The notes: generated by a model from the letters alone, not told the origin. Counted from the stretch's first letter, positions 1 through 9,323 are shown. The stretch: DNA of 64,000 nucleotides from Desulfatiglans anilini DSM 4660 (GCF_000422285.1 NZ_AULM01000001.1:1-64000), one strand, 5' to 3'. A program made the numbers and translations.

Positions 1-182
1 TTGATTTCCTTGATATTGGCCAAACCGGGACCCGCCCCGCAGGGGTGGGACTGAGCACCCGAAGGGTGTGAAGAAACCGGGACCCGCCGCGAAGCGGTGG
101 GACTGAGCACCCGAAGGGTGTGAAGAAATATCCTCATTTCCGGATTGGAAACCGGGTTCTACCGGGAAATCATTTCCGGATA
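1..182 (+). repeat. Dispersed hairpin repeat, copy 1 (left end off window)
   Basis: First of about ten copies of a dispersed element; '+' is defined by the copy at 45924-46135. Two GC-rich modules of about 50 bp stand in tandem (about 24-75 and 75-127). Each has a small stem near its start (CCCC-GCA-GGGG in one, CCGC-GAA-GCGG in the other) and a second stem, CACCC-GAA-GGGTG. An arm follows with CATTTCCGGAT at about 135-145 and again at 171-181, the presumed end. The left part continues beyond the window. No coding potential is apparent. Confidence 0.8.
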
Positions 183-386
183 GATACAAGTTAACGTCCG
201 TAATATTTTTGCATAACCACCATGTAAAGGCGAAAATGCGCCGGCTTTTTCGATGCGATCCATAGATCCGATCGTGCAGGCCGTAAACGCAAGGCGTTTC
301 ATGAACCAAATTCGGTTGCGTAGTCTCCAGGCCTCCCATCCTGGATTGTCTGTCAACCCGTTAACTGAACCCCTTAGGAGTCTCTC

Positions 387-2429
387 ATGTCGACCATCCT
401 TCATCCCGCCGCATCCCATTACTTGGGGATACCGGGCGTCGTTTTCGGCTGGATCATCGTCGTTCTCGCCGTCGGTCTTTTCGGCTATACGATCTACAAA
501 CGCCTCGTCCTGCTGAAAAGCGCCCAGGCCGATCCACGTTTCTCGAACATCGGGGAGCGCCTCAAGGGCCTTTTGACGTTTGGGATCCTTCAGAAGCGGC
601 AGCCTCGTTACCTCTGGGCGGGGATCCTGCACATCGTGATCTTCTGGGGATTCGTGGTCCTGGGGCTTCGATCCCTGGAACTGGTGATGCAGGCCCTGGG
701 GATCCCCTTTTTGGATCCCTTGATGAAAGGACCTTTCGGCGGCTTTTACGGCTTCTTGAAAGACCTGTTCGAACTCCTGGTTCTGGCCGCCTGCATCTTT
801 TCCATCCTGCGGCGCGCCATCGCACGGCCGGCCCGCTATGCCGGCAGCCATCAGTTCGAGGCCTACCTCGTCCTCGGGCTCATCTCTTTCCTGATGGTCA
901 CGGATATGCTCTACGAAGGGAGTCTGCTGCACATCGAATCCGATGCACGCGGCTGGCTGCCCGCTGCACAAATCGCCGCCGTGTTTCTGCCGCAAGGAAA
1001 CCCCTCGGCGCTCAAGGCCATCCTGCAGTCCAGCTATTGGCTGCACATCCTGGCGCTTTTCTGCTTCCTGAACCTGCTGCCTCTCTCGAAGCACTTTCAC
1101 ATCATCACGGCCCTTCCGAATGTCTTTTTCCGCAAGCTCAAGAAGGGCGCGATCAAACCCCTCCGCTGGGATGTGGAAGACATCGACGAACTCGAAAGCT
1201 CAGGGGCCGGAAAACTCGAGGATTTCACCTGGAAGCACGTCCTCGATTTCTACACGTGCACCGAATGCGGCCGCTGCTCCGACAACTGCCCGGCCTACGC
1301 CGTCGGAAGGCCGCTCTCCCCCAAGATGATCACCATCAAACTGCGGGACTACGCCTACAGCCGCTATCCGGTTTTCGGCCCGGGTAGTCCGTCGGCGAAC
1401 GACGCTGGCAAAGATGACAATGAATCCGGGGCCATCATCGGAGCGATCATCGAACCCGACGAGGTCTGGTCCTGCACAACCTGTGGGGCTTGCGAAGAAG
1501 AATGCCCGGTCTTCATCGAATATATCGACAAGATGATCGACATGCGCCGCTATATGGTCGAAACCGGACAGGCCCCCAAGACCTTCAATCAGATCCTGAT
1601 GCAGTTTGAAAAGACCGGCAATCCCTTCGGGAAGCCGGCCGCCAAACGGGCGGAGTGGACCCAGGAGCTGGCGGACATCCCGGTGAAGATCCTGAAGGAC
1701 GGCGATGAGGTGGATGTCCTGTATTTCGTGGACAGCTACGGCTCATACGACCCGCGGGTTCAGGAGATCACCCGGGCGATCGCCAGCGGGCTTCATCGGG
1801 CGGGGGTGTCCTTCGGGGTGCTCGGGCGCCGTGAGAAGGATTCGGGCCACCAGGTGCGCCGAATGGGCGAAGAAGGCCTTTTTCAGATGCTGCTGGAGGA
1901 AAACGTCGAGACCTTCCAGGGCGTGACGTTCCGGACCATGGTCACCACCGACCCGCATGCCTTCAACACCATCCTGAAGGACTATCCAGTGTCTTTCCCG
2001 GTGATACACTATTCCGCCTATGTCGAGTCTCTCGTTCGCACCGGACGTCTGCAGCCCGTCAAACCGGTCGAACCCCACGTCTACACCTATCACGACCCCT
2101 GCTACCTGGGGCGCCACAACGGTCTGTATGACCCCCCGCGGAACCTCCTGCGGTCCCTGCCGGGCATGCGGCTGGTGGAGATGGAGCGCTCGAGGGACCG
2201 CAGTTTCTGCTGCGGGGGAGGGGACATCATCCTCTGGCACGAGATCGAACAGGAAGAGGTCCGGATGGCCGCCAAGCGGATCGAGATGGCCCGAAGCGCA
2301 GGCGCCGACTGCCTGGTCACCGCCTGCCCCTTCTGCCTGATCCATTTCGAAGACGCCATCAAGACCGCAGGACTTGAAAATGAGATGAAGGTCATCGATC
2401 TCATGGAATTAACCTTATCAACCCTTTAG
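387..2429 (+). CDS. Membrane-anchored Fe-S oxidoreductase, probable ETF:quinone oxidoreductase
   Basis: A 680-residue protein of the heterodisulfide-reductase-related (Fe-S) oxidoreductase family. About five hydrophobic segments in the first 240 residues (about 14-36, 76-98, 122-142, 157-177, 216-236) resemble a NarI-type cytochrome b anchor. Two 4Fe-4S motifs follow (C291-C294-C297-C301 and C363-C366-C369-C373), and a CCG-type domain ends with CCGGG at about 608. The start follows TAGGAG at good spacing. etfB begins 12 bases after the stop, so the likely role is passing electrons between ETF and membrane quinone. This assignment rests on family and context; the exact partner is inferred. Confidence is high for family, moderate for role. 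Confidence 0.88.
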   Translation: MSTILHPAASHYLGIPGVVFGWIIVVLAVGLFGYTIYKRLVLLKSAQADPRFSNIGERLKGLLTFGILQKRQPRYLWAGILHIVIFWGFVVLGLRSLELVMQALGIPFLDPLMKGPFGGFYGFLKDLFELLVLAACIFSILRRAIARPARYAGSHQFEAYLVLGLISFLMVTDMLYEGSLLHIESDARGWLPAAQIAAVFLPQGNPSALKAILQSSYWLHILALFCFLNLLPLSKHFHIITALPNVFFRKLKKGAIKPLRWDVEDIDELESSGAGKLEDFTWKHVLDFYTCTECGRCSDNCPAYAVGRPLSPKMITIKLRDYAYSRYPVFGPGSPSANDAGKDDNESGAIIGAIIEPDEVWSCTTCGACEEECPVFIEYIDKMIDMRRYMVETGQAPKTFNQILMQFEKTGNPFGKPAAKRAEWTQELADIPVKILKDGDEVDVLYFVDSYGSYDPRVQEITRAIASGLHRAGVSFGVLGRREKDSGHQVRRMGEEGLFQMLLEENVETFQGVTFRTMVTTDPHAFNTILKDYPVSFPVIHYSAYVESLVRTGRLQPVKPVEPHVYTYHDPCYLGRHNGLYDPPRNLLRSLPGMRLVEMERSRDRSFCCGGGDIILWHEIEQEEVRMAAKRIEMARSAGADCLVTACPFCLIHFEDAIKTAGLENEMKVIDLMELTLSTL

Positions 2430-2441
2430 GAGGTCTGGCAG

Positions 2442-3221
2442 ATGGATATCGTTGTCTGCATCAAAAGGGTCCCCCTCACCCAGGAGGTGGATCTGGTCAT
2501 CGACGCTGGGAAAAAGGACATACGCAAGGACGACCTGGCATATATCCTGAATGACTGGGACAATTATGCCATCGAAGAGGCGGTGCAACTGAAGGAGACA
2601 TTCGACGGGTCGGTTACGGTCGTGACGGTCGGGGACGAAGAGGACGAGGAGATCCTCCGGCGCGCGCTCGCGATGGGCGCCGACCGCGCTGTTCGGGTCG
2701 ATCCGGGCAGCCGGTTGCTGGACGGCTTCGTGCTGTCCGGCATCCTGGCCTCCGTGGTGAAAACCATTCCCCATGACCTCGTGCTGACCGGGGTACAGGC
2801 CGATGACGACAACGCCGGGGTGGTGGGCGTGATGCTGGCTGAAAGGCTGGGGCTCTCCCATGCCGCCGTGGTGACCCGCATCGAGAAGGAAAACGGGACC
2901 GCGCGTCTGCACCTCGAACTCGAAGGCGGCATGGACGCAGTCTGTCAGATCCGGTTCCCGGCCCTTCTTACGATCCAGACGGGCATCAACGAACCCCGCT
3001 ACGTCTCGATCATGGGCATTCGCAAGGCCGGTAAGAAAGAGCTGAAGGTCATCGAACTGGGTGAACTCGGGCTTTCCGACGCGGATCTCCTGCCGCAAAC
3101 CCAGGTCGAAGAGCTTTATCTGCCGCCCGAAGCCGAAGGGGCCGAAATCATCGAGGGCGATCCCGGAGCCATCGCGGAGACGCTGCTGCGCATCATCAGG
3201 GAAAAGGGGGTGAACGTTTAA
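2442..3221 (+). CDS. etfB: Electron transfer flavoprotein beta subunit
   Basis: EtfB (FixA-like), 259 residues, the usual length. The family signature GVQADDDNAGVVG is at 117-129, and the N-terminus MDIVVCIKRVP is typical. The start is set by an AGGAGGT ribosome site. EtfB binds AMP (or a second FAD in bifurcating forms) and pairs with EtfA. It sits directly between the membrane Fe-S oxidoreductase and etfA, with the acyl-CoA dehydrogenase after them, so it most likely accepts electrons from that dehydrogenase. Whether this ETF bifurcates cannot be decided from the sequence alone. Confidence 0.95.
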   Translation: MDIVVCIKRVPLTQEVDLVIDAGKKDIRKDDLAYILNDWDNYAIEEAVQLKETFDGSVTVVTVGDEEDEEILRRALAMGADRAVRVDPGSRLLDGFVLSGILASVVKTIPHDLVLTGVQADDDNAGVVGVMLAERLGLSHAAVVTRIEKENGTARLHLELEGGMDAVCQIRFPALLTIQTGINEPRYVSIMGIRKAGKKELKVIELGELGLSDADLLPQTQVEELYLPPEAEGAEIIEGDPGAIAETLLRIIREKGVNV

Positions 3222-4190
3222 ATGAGCGACATCTATGTGGTGGCGGAACACCGCCAGGGAGAATTGAGGGATATCACGTTCGAGATGCTCACCAAGGCCC
3301 GCGCATTGTGCGAGGCGGGCGGACACAGCCTGACCGCGGTGCTGCTGGCGGACGAGGCGGGCGCGCTGCTCCCGCCGCTTGCCGAACGCGCCGACAAGAT
3401 CCTCTTTTTCCAGGATGCGCGCCTCAAGGTCTTCGACCCGGACCTTTACCGCGATGTCCTGGCACACGCCATCGGCCAAGGAAAACCACTGCTGATCCTC
3501 ATGGGCCACACGCCGAGCGGGCTCGAGTATGTACCGGCCCTCTCGATCCGGACCGGACTGCCGATCGCAACCGACTGCGTGGACATCCAGCTCGAGGGGT
3601 CCAAGCCCAAACTCACCCGGCAGATTTACAGCGGAAAACTCTTTGCCAGGGTCGTCTGCCGCGATGCCGATAGCTATCTGATCACGGTGCGCCCGAGCGC
3701 CTTTCAACCCGAGGAGTCCGCACCGGTTCAGGCCGAGGTGGTTCAACAGCCGCTTCCGGGCGGGGTCGGCGAGCCGCGGAGGACCTTCATTGAATACGAG
3801 GACACCAGCGCCGGCGCGGTGGACATCGCCCAGGCACCGTTTCTGGTTTCGATCGGCCGCGGTGTCGGGGAGGAAGAGAACATCTCCGTCATCCAGGAAC
3901 TTGCCGAGAAGCTTGGGGCGACCCTTTCCTGCTCCCGGCCGGTCGTCGACAAAAATTGGCTGCCGAGGTACCACCAGGTCGGAACCTCCGGCAAGTCCGT
4001 CAAGCCCAAGGTCTACCTGGCCCTGGGGATCAGCGGCGCCTTCCAGCACGTCGCCGGGATCGCCGGCGCCGGAACCGTCATCGCCATCAACAAGGACAAG
4101 AAGGCGCCCATTTTTCGGGTGGCCGACTATGGGGTCGTCGAGGATCTTTTCAAGATCGCCGAGGCTCTGAAGGAAAAAATTAAAGCGTGA
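3222..4190 (+). CDS. etfA: Electron transfer flavoprotein alpha subunit
   Basis: EtfA (FixB-like), 322 residues. The C-terminal FAD-binding domain is clear: GRGVG at about 212, QVGTSGKSVKPKVYLALGIS from about 252, and an AINKDKKAPIF segment near 290. The start codon follows the etfB stop with no spacer, so the two subunits are translated together. The complex carries electrons from acyl-CoA dehydrogenase FAD to the membrane oxidoreductase encoded upstream. No ferredoxin domain is fused at the N-terminus, unlike some clostridial EtfA proteins. Confidence 0.95.
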   Translation: MSDIYVVAEHRQGELRDITFEMLTKARALCEAGGHSLTAVLLADEAGALLPPLAERADKILFFQDARLKVFDPDLYRDVLAHAIGQGKPLLILMGHTPSGLEYVPALSIRTGLPIATDCVDIQLEGSKPKLTRQIYSGKLFARVVCRDADSYLITVRPSAFQPEESAPVQAEVVQQPLPGGVGEPRRTFIEYEDTSAGAVDIAQAPFLVSIGRGVGEEENISVIQELAEKLGATLSCSRPVVDKNWLPRYHQVGTSGKSVKPKVYLALGISGAFQHVAGIAGAGTVIAINKDKKAPIFRVADYGVVEDLFKIAEALKEKIKA

Positions 4191-4208
4191 ACCGAGAGGA
4201 CATAGAGA

Positions 4209-5357
4209 ATGGATTTTCAACTGAACAAAGAACAGAAAGACATCCAGAAGGCGGCGCGCGAGTTCGCGGAAGGTGAATTCAGAGACATCGCCCGGGAGTG
4301 TGATCTCAACGAAAGCGTACCGCGATCCCTGCTCAAGAAAGGGGCCGACCTCGGGTTCGTCGGGGTCTTCATCCCCGAAGAGTACGGCGGCGCCGGGCTC
4401 GGGTTCCTCGAACACGCTATTATCCTCGAGGAATTCTGGCGCGTGGACCCCGGGATCGGCCAGATGTTCTGCAGCCTGACCTTCGGCTCCGAAGAGCTGA
4501 TCCTCTTCGGCACAGAGGAGCAGAAGAAGACCTACCTCCCGCAGCTGGTCCAGAACGAGGCCATCATGGGGTTCGCCATCACGGAACCCGGGGCGGGCAG
4601 CGATGCTGCCGCCGGCACGACCCAGGCCGTGCTGGACGGCGACGAATGGGTCATCAACGGCAACAAGGTCATGATCGGCGGCGGTACAGTCGGGGATTTC
4701 CTGGTGGTCTTTTGCCTCACGGACCCGGAGGCACCCTCCAAGTCCAAGCGGCACAGCATCATCCTTGTCGAGACCAACCGCAAGGGCTATGACGCGCAGA
4801 AGATCACCGGCAAGATGGGCCTGCGGGCATCGGACACGGCCAACATCTTCTTTTCGGATGTGCGCGTCCCGAAAACAAACCTGATCGGCACCCGGGGCGC
4901 CGGGTTCTTTCAGCTCATGAATTTTTTCGACCGCTCGCGCAGCTACGTCTCCGCCCACGGGGTAGGCCTCTCCCAGGGCGCCTTAGACATGGCCATCAAA
5001 CATGTCAAAACGCGTGAGCAGTTCGGTCAGAAGCTGGCGGCCTTTCAGGTGACGCAGTTCAAGATCGCAGAAATGGCCACCAAGGTGGAGCTTGCACGCA
5101 CCCTGGCGCATCGCGCGGCATCGCTCCTCGACAGCGGCATCATCGATACCAAGCTGATCGCCATGGCCAAGTGGAATGCCGGGCGGACCGCGGTCGAGGT
5201 CGTGGACGAGGCCCTGCAGCTTCACGGCGGCTACGGTTACATGGATGACCACGACGTCGAGCGCTTTTACCGTGCGGCCAAAGTGCTTGAAATCTACGAA
5301 GGAACCAAAGAGGTGGAAAAGATCATCATCGGCCGCCGCCTGTTGGGCCGCTATTAG
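4209..5357 (+). CDS. Acyl-CoA dehydrogenase
   Basis: A 382-residue flavoprotein of the short/medium-chain acyl-CoA dehydrogenase family. It has the ITEPGAGSD signature at about 124-132 and the C-terminal IYEGTKEV motif, whose Glu (about 364) is the usual catalytic base. A GAGG ribosome site precedes the start, 18 bases after etfA. The enzyme would introduce the alpha,beta double bond into an acyl-CoA and hand electrons to the adjacent ETF. The specific substrate (butyryl, glutaryl or branched/aromatic-derived acyl-CoA) cannot be read from the sequence. Confidence 0.93.
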   Translation: MDFQLNKEQKDIQKAAREFAEGEFRDIARECDLNESVPRSLLKKGADLGFVGVFIPEEYGGAGLGFLEHAIILEEFWRVDPGIGQMFCSLTFGSEELILFGTEEQKKTYLPQLVQNEAIMGFAITEPGAGSDAAAGTTQAVLDGDEWVINGNKVMIGGGTVGDFLVVFCLTDPEAPSKSKRHSIILVETNRKGYDAQKITGKMGLRASDTANIFFSDVRVPKTNLIGTRGAGFFQLMNFFDRSRSYVSAHGVGLSQGALDMAIKHVKTREQFGQKLAAFQVTQFKIAEMATKVELARTLAHRAASLLDSGIIDTKLIAMAKWNAGRTAVEVVDEALQLHGGYGYMDDHDVERFYRAAKVLEIYEGTKEVEKIIIGRRLLGRY

Positions 5358-5500
5358 TATCCCCCCGGAATCGATCCTGCTGCAGCCCTTGCCCGCACTG
5401 GGAAGGTGCTGCCGCGGATCGTGCCGGTTTCTTCACCACACCGACCGCCTGCGGCGCATCGGCGTTGCAGGCCCGGTCTCTTTGGAGGGAAGGGGAAGAC

Positions 5501-6247
5501 ATGACGCATTTTCGGATTCACCCGATCGTCATGGGGACCAAGATCTTCGACAAGAGCATGATGACCTACCAGTACGGAGCAGGGGAACGGTACACCATCC
5601 CCATCTACTGCTGGTATCTGGAAGGGGGAGAGCAGAAGATCCTCGTGGACACCGGCGAGATGAATCCTATTCAATCAGCTGACCGCGAGGCGGCGATCGG
5701 CGGAAAGATCTATACCTTCGAAGAGGGGCTGGGTCGCTGGGGTCTCAAGCCTGAAGAGATCGATATCGTCATCCACACGCATCTTCACAATGACCATTGC
5801 GAAAATGACTACAAGTGCGTCAACGCGCGCTTTTTCGTCCATGCGAAGGAATTGGAGACCATTCACAACCCTCATCCGCTGGACTTTCGCTATCTCGAGG
5901 ACTATATCGCCGAGATCGAAGAGAACGATCAGATCGAACCTGTCTCCCAAGACCGCGAGATCGTCCCGGGGATCGAGGTGATCCATACACCGGCGCATAC
6001 GGCCGGCGGCCTGACCGTTATGGTCACGACTGCCGCGGGTCAGGCCGCCATCACGGGGTTTTGCGTCATTATGGAAAATTTCGAACCGCCGAAGGAGATC
6101 CGCGCGATGGAGATGGACGTCATTCCCCCGGGGACGCTTATGAACGCCTACGCGGCCTATGACTGGATGGTGCGAGTGAAAGAAAGGGCGGATATCCTGA
6201 TTCCGCTCCATGAACCGTGCTTCGCTGGAGTGGATAGCATCCCTTAG
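5501..6247 (+). CDS. Metallo-beta-lactamase-fold hydrolase (AHL-lactonase-like)
   Basis: A 248-residue protein with the metal-binding signature H94-x-H96-x-D98-H99, a further His in the HTPAHTAGG motif (H166) and a late His (H227). This layout is typical of the N-acyl-homoserine-lactonase/glyoxalase II branch. The start at 5501 is preferred over an in-frame codon at 5465 because GGAGG/GGGG-rich ribosome-site sequence lies just before it and MTHFRIHPIV begins the fold. It follows the acyl-CoA dehydrogenase by about 140 bases in the same direction and may act on a thioester or lactone in the same pathway. That is a guess; the substrate is unknown. Confidence 0.85.
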   Translation: MTHFRIHPIVMGTKIFDKSMMTYQYGAGERYTIPIYCWYLEGGEQKILVDTGEMNPIQSADREAAIGGKIYTFEEGLGRWGLKPEEIDIVIHTHLHNDHCENDYKCVNARFFVHAKELETIHNPHPLDFRYLEDYIAEIEENDQIEPVSQDREIVPGIEVIHTPAHTAGGLTVMVTTAAGQAAITGFCVIMENFEPPKEIRAMEMDVIPPGTLMNAYAAYDWMVRVKERADILIPLHEPCFAGVDSIP

Positions 6248-6639
6248 AACATTTTCGGATGGAAAGATTGCGATCGGCCCCGGGAGCGGCCTTGTCCAAC
6301 CGTTTTGCGGCCTGGCGTTTTCCGTAATTTTCCTTGCCTTGCTTCTCCGATTTGCTAAAGTTTGAGAGAGATCCGGGCCTGTGCCAAAAGCACGCTGCGA
6401 ACGAATTGTGAATCGAAGGCCGGTGGTTTGCGCCGTTTGCCTCTTCGCATGTGCATTACAGACCTCCGGATCCGCTCCGATTCGCCCCGGCATCGATGGG
6501 CGGGCAAAGAAAAGGCGGCTGGCACGCAGATCTTCTCCCCTGGAGGTTTTCGGGCCGATCGCCGGGGATCATGCCATCACTCCCCCTTGGAAGGAACTTC
6601 AGCTGCCGCCCTCTTCATGCAGTCAGGAAAGGAAGCCAT
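6248..6639. other. Intergenic gap, no gene seen
   Basis: Between the metallo-hydrolase and the phosphatase-like gene. The open frames here have composition unlike the neighbours and no recognisable family. No convincing terminator or repeat copy was found. Confidence 0.5.
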
Positions 6640-7446
6640 ATGACCGCAAAAGCCCAGGGACCCTCGATCGTTGAACTGGCCGACTTCGCCATGGACATCG
6701 CCCGCAAGGCGGGGAACGAAGCCTTGCCTTTTTACGGGGAAGGCGCCCCGCAGATCAAGTTCGATGAAAGCCTCGTCACCAAAGCCGAACTGCATCTCGA
6801 AAGCCTTCTTCGCTCCACCATTATCAAACAGTTTCCGCAACATCGCATCTTCAAGGGAGGCGCACCGGAAGAAGCCTATACCCACGATGAAAAACGATAT
6901 GTCTGGGTCTACGACGCGCTTGACGGGATTTCCAATTTTCAGGCCGGCATCCCGATCTGGGCCGTATCCATCGCACTCTTGGAGAATTTCTGGCCCGTGC
7001 TCGGCGTTTGTTTCCTTCCTGCGACCGGGGACCTCTTCCATGCCGTCGCCGGGCAGGAGGCCTACCTGGGAAATCGGGCCCTCTCGAAAACGAAACCCTC
7101 TGAACTCAACGACGAGAGTGTCCTTTTCACCTATTCCCGCTTCCATCAGCACTATGTTTCGAGCTTTCCCGGAAAAATCCGCAATCTGGGCTGTACGGTC
7201 GCCCATATGTGTTATGTGGCCAACGGGCGGGCGGATGCGGCGCTGATCGCGCATGAAACCTATGCCAATCTGGCAGCTGCCCGGGTCATCGTCGAAGCCG
7301 CCGGGAAGAAGATCTTTCACATGGACGGCAGTTCCTTCGTCTTTGACGGGGGCCCGAAAGAAGAGTTGATCGGATCCCACCTCCTCGTAGCAGACCCGGA
7401 GATCGCCGCCGAGGTGCTTCAGCACCTGCAAAACAAGGCGGCATGA
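6640..7446 (+). CDS. Inositol-monophosphatase-family protein
   Basis: A 268-residue member of the Mg-dependent IMPase/FBPase/CysQ superfamily. The metal-binding motif reads WVYDALDGISNF with D92 and D95, close to the consensus WxxDPxDGTxNF. A C-terminal ANLAAARVIVEAAG segment replaces the usual WDxAAGxLIVxEAGG, so its Asp appears to be missing. The start at 6640 has an AGGAAG-like site in front; the frame stays open further upstream, but that part looks non-coding. Possible substrates are inositol phosphate, 3'-phosphoadenosine compounds or fructose bisphosphate. The lost Asp leaves specificity, and possibly activity, in doubt. Confidence 0.82.
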   Translation: MTAKAQGPSIVELADFAMDIARKAGNEALPFYGEGAPQIKFDESLVTKAELHLESLLRSTIIKQFPQHRIFKGGAPEEAYTHDEKRYVWVYDALDGISNFQAGIPIWAVSIALLENFWPVLGVCFLPATGDLFHAVAGQEAYLGNRALSKTKPSELNDESVLFTYSRFHQHYVSSFPGKIRNLGCTVAHMCYVANGRADAALIAHETYANLAAARVIVEAAGKKIFHMDGSSFVFDGGPKEELIGSHLLVADPEIAAEVLQHLQNKAA

Positions 7447-7465
7447 GGCGAGGATTCAGCTGCTC

Positions 7466-8326
7466 ATGCTCCTCGACGCCCACACACACGCCTACGAGGA
7501 ACGCGACATCCGTCTGATTCGTGAGAGGACAGCCCTTCTGGATCAGGAGCTCCCCGATTCCGATCCAAACAAGTGGCGGCTCTGTCAAGAAGGATCCCTC
7601 GCTTCCCTGCTGCAGGAGGAAGAGGCGGCGGGGATCGACGGTTTCGTCCTTTTGCCGGTATCGGCCAATCCTGCAAGGATCTCGGAACTCAACCGCTGGA
7701 CCGCCAATCAGGCCGAAAAGGAGAAACGCATCATCCCGTTCGGCACCCTCCTGGCACAATCCCGGCAGATTGAAGACGATCTCCAGGAGATCCTCGACCT
7801 GGGCCTCAAAGGTGTCAAGATCCACCCCTTTCTCCAAAAGCTCGACATCCTCTCGTCCGAAGCCGCCGCCCTCTGGTCGCTGCTCGAGAGAAGCGGCCTT
7901 CCAATCATGCTCGATACCATGCACCTGGCCGGGCTGCTGCAGCAAAAACCCCATCTGCAAGCGTTTGTCGATGCCGCTCATCCTTATGATTGCGGCCCAT
8001 CTCAGATTGCGGCTCTGATCCAAAGATATCCCGGTCTGACCCTGATCGCCGCCCATCTGGGTTCACTCTACGGGTGGGAGCACCTTGACCCCCTTTTTTC
8101 TTTGGAGCAGGTCTATTTCGATCTTTCGTTCATCGCACCTTTGTTGCCGGAGGGTCAGGTGATGTCTGTCATCCGCAGGAAAGGGGCCGATCGAATCCTT
8201 TTCGGAACCGATGCACCCTGGCGCAGGCCGGCCGATATCCGGGCATGGTTCGATGCTCTTCCCCTGACCCATGAAGAAAGGGACCTGATCGGTTCCGAAA
8301 ATCTGGTGCGGCTGATCGGTCCTTGA
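7466..8326 (+). CDS. Amidohydrolase-family metal-dependent hydrolase
   Basis: A 286-residue TIM-barrel amidohydrolase (amidohydrolase 2/TatD-like). The N-terminal H6-x-H8 motif in LLDAHTHAYEE, the mid-protein GVKIHPF Lys/His strand, the AAHLGSLYGW His and ILFGTDAPWR with the metal Asp (D249) follow the family order. It starts 20 bases after the phosphatase-like gene and is probably co-transcribed with it. Substrate unknown. Confidence 0.87.
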   Translation: MLLDAHTHAYEERDIRLIRERTALLDQELPDSDPNKWRLCQEGSLASLLQEEEAAGIDGFVLLPVSANPARISELNRWTANQAEKEKRIIPFGTLLAQSRQIEDDLQEILDLGLKGVKIHPFLQKLDILSSEAAALWSLLERSGLPIMLDTMHLAGLLQQKPHLQAFVDAAHPYDCGPSQIAALIQRYPGLTLIAAHLGSLYGWEHLDPLFSLEQVYFDLSFIAPLLPEGQVMSVIRRKGADRILFGTDAPWRRPADIRAWFDALPLTHEERDLIGSENLVRLIGP

Positions 8327-8406
8327 GCCTCGAATCTTCCTTTGCCACCTCGAGCGGGCGCTTCCCCGGGTCTAGTCCACACACGATCCATGCCCCGTCT
8401 GGTTTC

Positions 8407-8520
8407 CTATCCGGAAATGCGGATATTTCTTCACACCCTTCGGGTGCTCAGTCCCACCGCTTCGCGGCGGGTCCCGGTTTCTTCACACCCTTCGGGTGCT
8501 CAGTCCCACCGCTATGGGAG
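8407..8520 (-). repeat. Dispersed hairpin repeat, copy 2 (truncated)
   Basis: Reverse-orientation copy beginning with ATCCGGAAATG at 8409-8419, followed by two tandem hairpin modules (each TTCACACCCTTCGGGTGCTC then CCCACCGC...). It breaks off after CCCACCGCTATGGG, so the other half of the element is missing. It lies between the amidohydrolase and the DUF364 gene. Confidence 0.8.
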
Positions 8521-8600
8521 GCCGGTATAACCCTTGACAAGGCCGGACGGCGTAGCTACAGTCTCCCTCAAACGAAATTGGACGGGGGTTATTGTAGGTC

Positions 8601-9323
8601 GTGAACATTCTGGAAGATTTGCTGGGCTCCCTCGACTGGGATGCGCCCGTAAGGGATATTCGGCAAGGCGTTTTCCACACCGGGGTTTTGACCCGGTCAT
8701 GCGGTTTGGCCGCAACCCTTCCGAAAGACGCCCTCAAGCAGAAGCCGCCTTTGGTCCGGAATCCGGGTGAACTGCTGCACTGTTCGGCCAAAGAGTTGGC
8801 GCATCTGGCCTATTCGGAAAGCATCCTCGAGGCCGCCATCGGAATGGCAACCATCAATTCTCTGCTGGAAATCGACGAGACGGACTGCATCGAACAAAAC
8901 GCGGCCGAGTTGATCCTCCAGAAAGGGGAAAACCGCCGAGTGGCCATCATCGGGCACTTTCCATTCATACCCCGTCTCCGTGAACGGGTTCGAAACCTCT
9001 GGGTCATCGAAAAAAACCCGCAGGAAGGCGACCTGAAAGAGGCCGCTGCAGAACAGGTCCTGCCCATGGCCGACGTGGTGGCGATCACAGGAACCGCGCT
9101 CACCAACCATACCCTGGAAGGCCTGCTGCAGTTGAGCACCAAGGCCTTCACCCTGCTGCTCGGCGACACCGTGCCGATGTCCCCGATCCTGTTCGAATAC
9201 GGGGTTGACGCCCTGTGCGGCAGCAAGGTCATGGACCCGGCCCTCGCGCTGACCTGTCTCAGCCAGGGAGCCAATTTCCGGCAGATCAAAGGGTTGAAGC
9301 GTTTGACCAAGCTCAGGGCTTGA
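8601..9323 (+). CDS. DUF364/DUF4213 Rossmann-like protein (putative heavy-metal chelation)
   Basis: A 240-residue protein that I assign to the DUF4213/DUF364 family from its order: an N-terminal enolase-like part (about 1-85, ending in AIGMATINSLLE) and a C-terminal Rossmann-like part with VAIIGHFPFIPRLRE and VLPMADVVAITGTALTNHT. Members often occur near metal-uptake genes and are proposed to bind metal. Here it lies just upstream of feoA-feoB, which suits a role in iron handling, but no function is established. It begins with GTG and the ribosome site is weak, so the start is less certain. Confidence 0.78.
   Translation: MNILEDLLGSLDWDAPVRDIRQGVFHTGVLTRSCGLAATLPKDALKQKPPLVRNPGELLHCSAKELAHLAYSESILEAAIGMATINSLLEIDETDCIEQNAAELILQKGENRRVAIIGHFPFIPRLRERVRNLWVIEKNPQEGDLKEAAAEQVLPMADVVAITGTALTNHTLEGLLQLSTKAFTLLLGDTVPMSPILFEYGVDALCGSKVMDPALALTCLSQGANFRQIKGLKRLTKLRA

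Noticed and set aside
1-182. Tandem ~50-bp repeats considered as a CRISPR array
   Set aside because: Only two units in direct contact without variable spacers, and the same units recur singly elsewhere within a larger element.
2418-4958. An 846-codon minus-strand open frame across etfB, etfA and the acyl-CoA dehydrogenase
   Set aside because: Mirror-strand shadow of three certain genes; no family motif or ribosome site.
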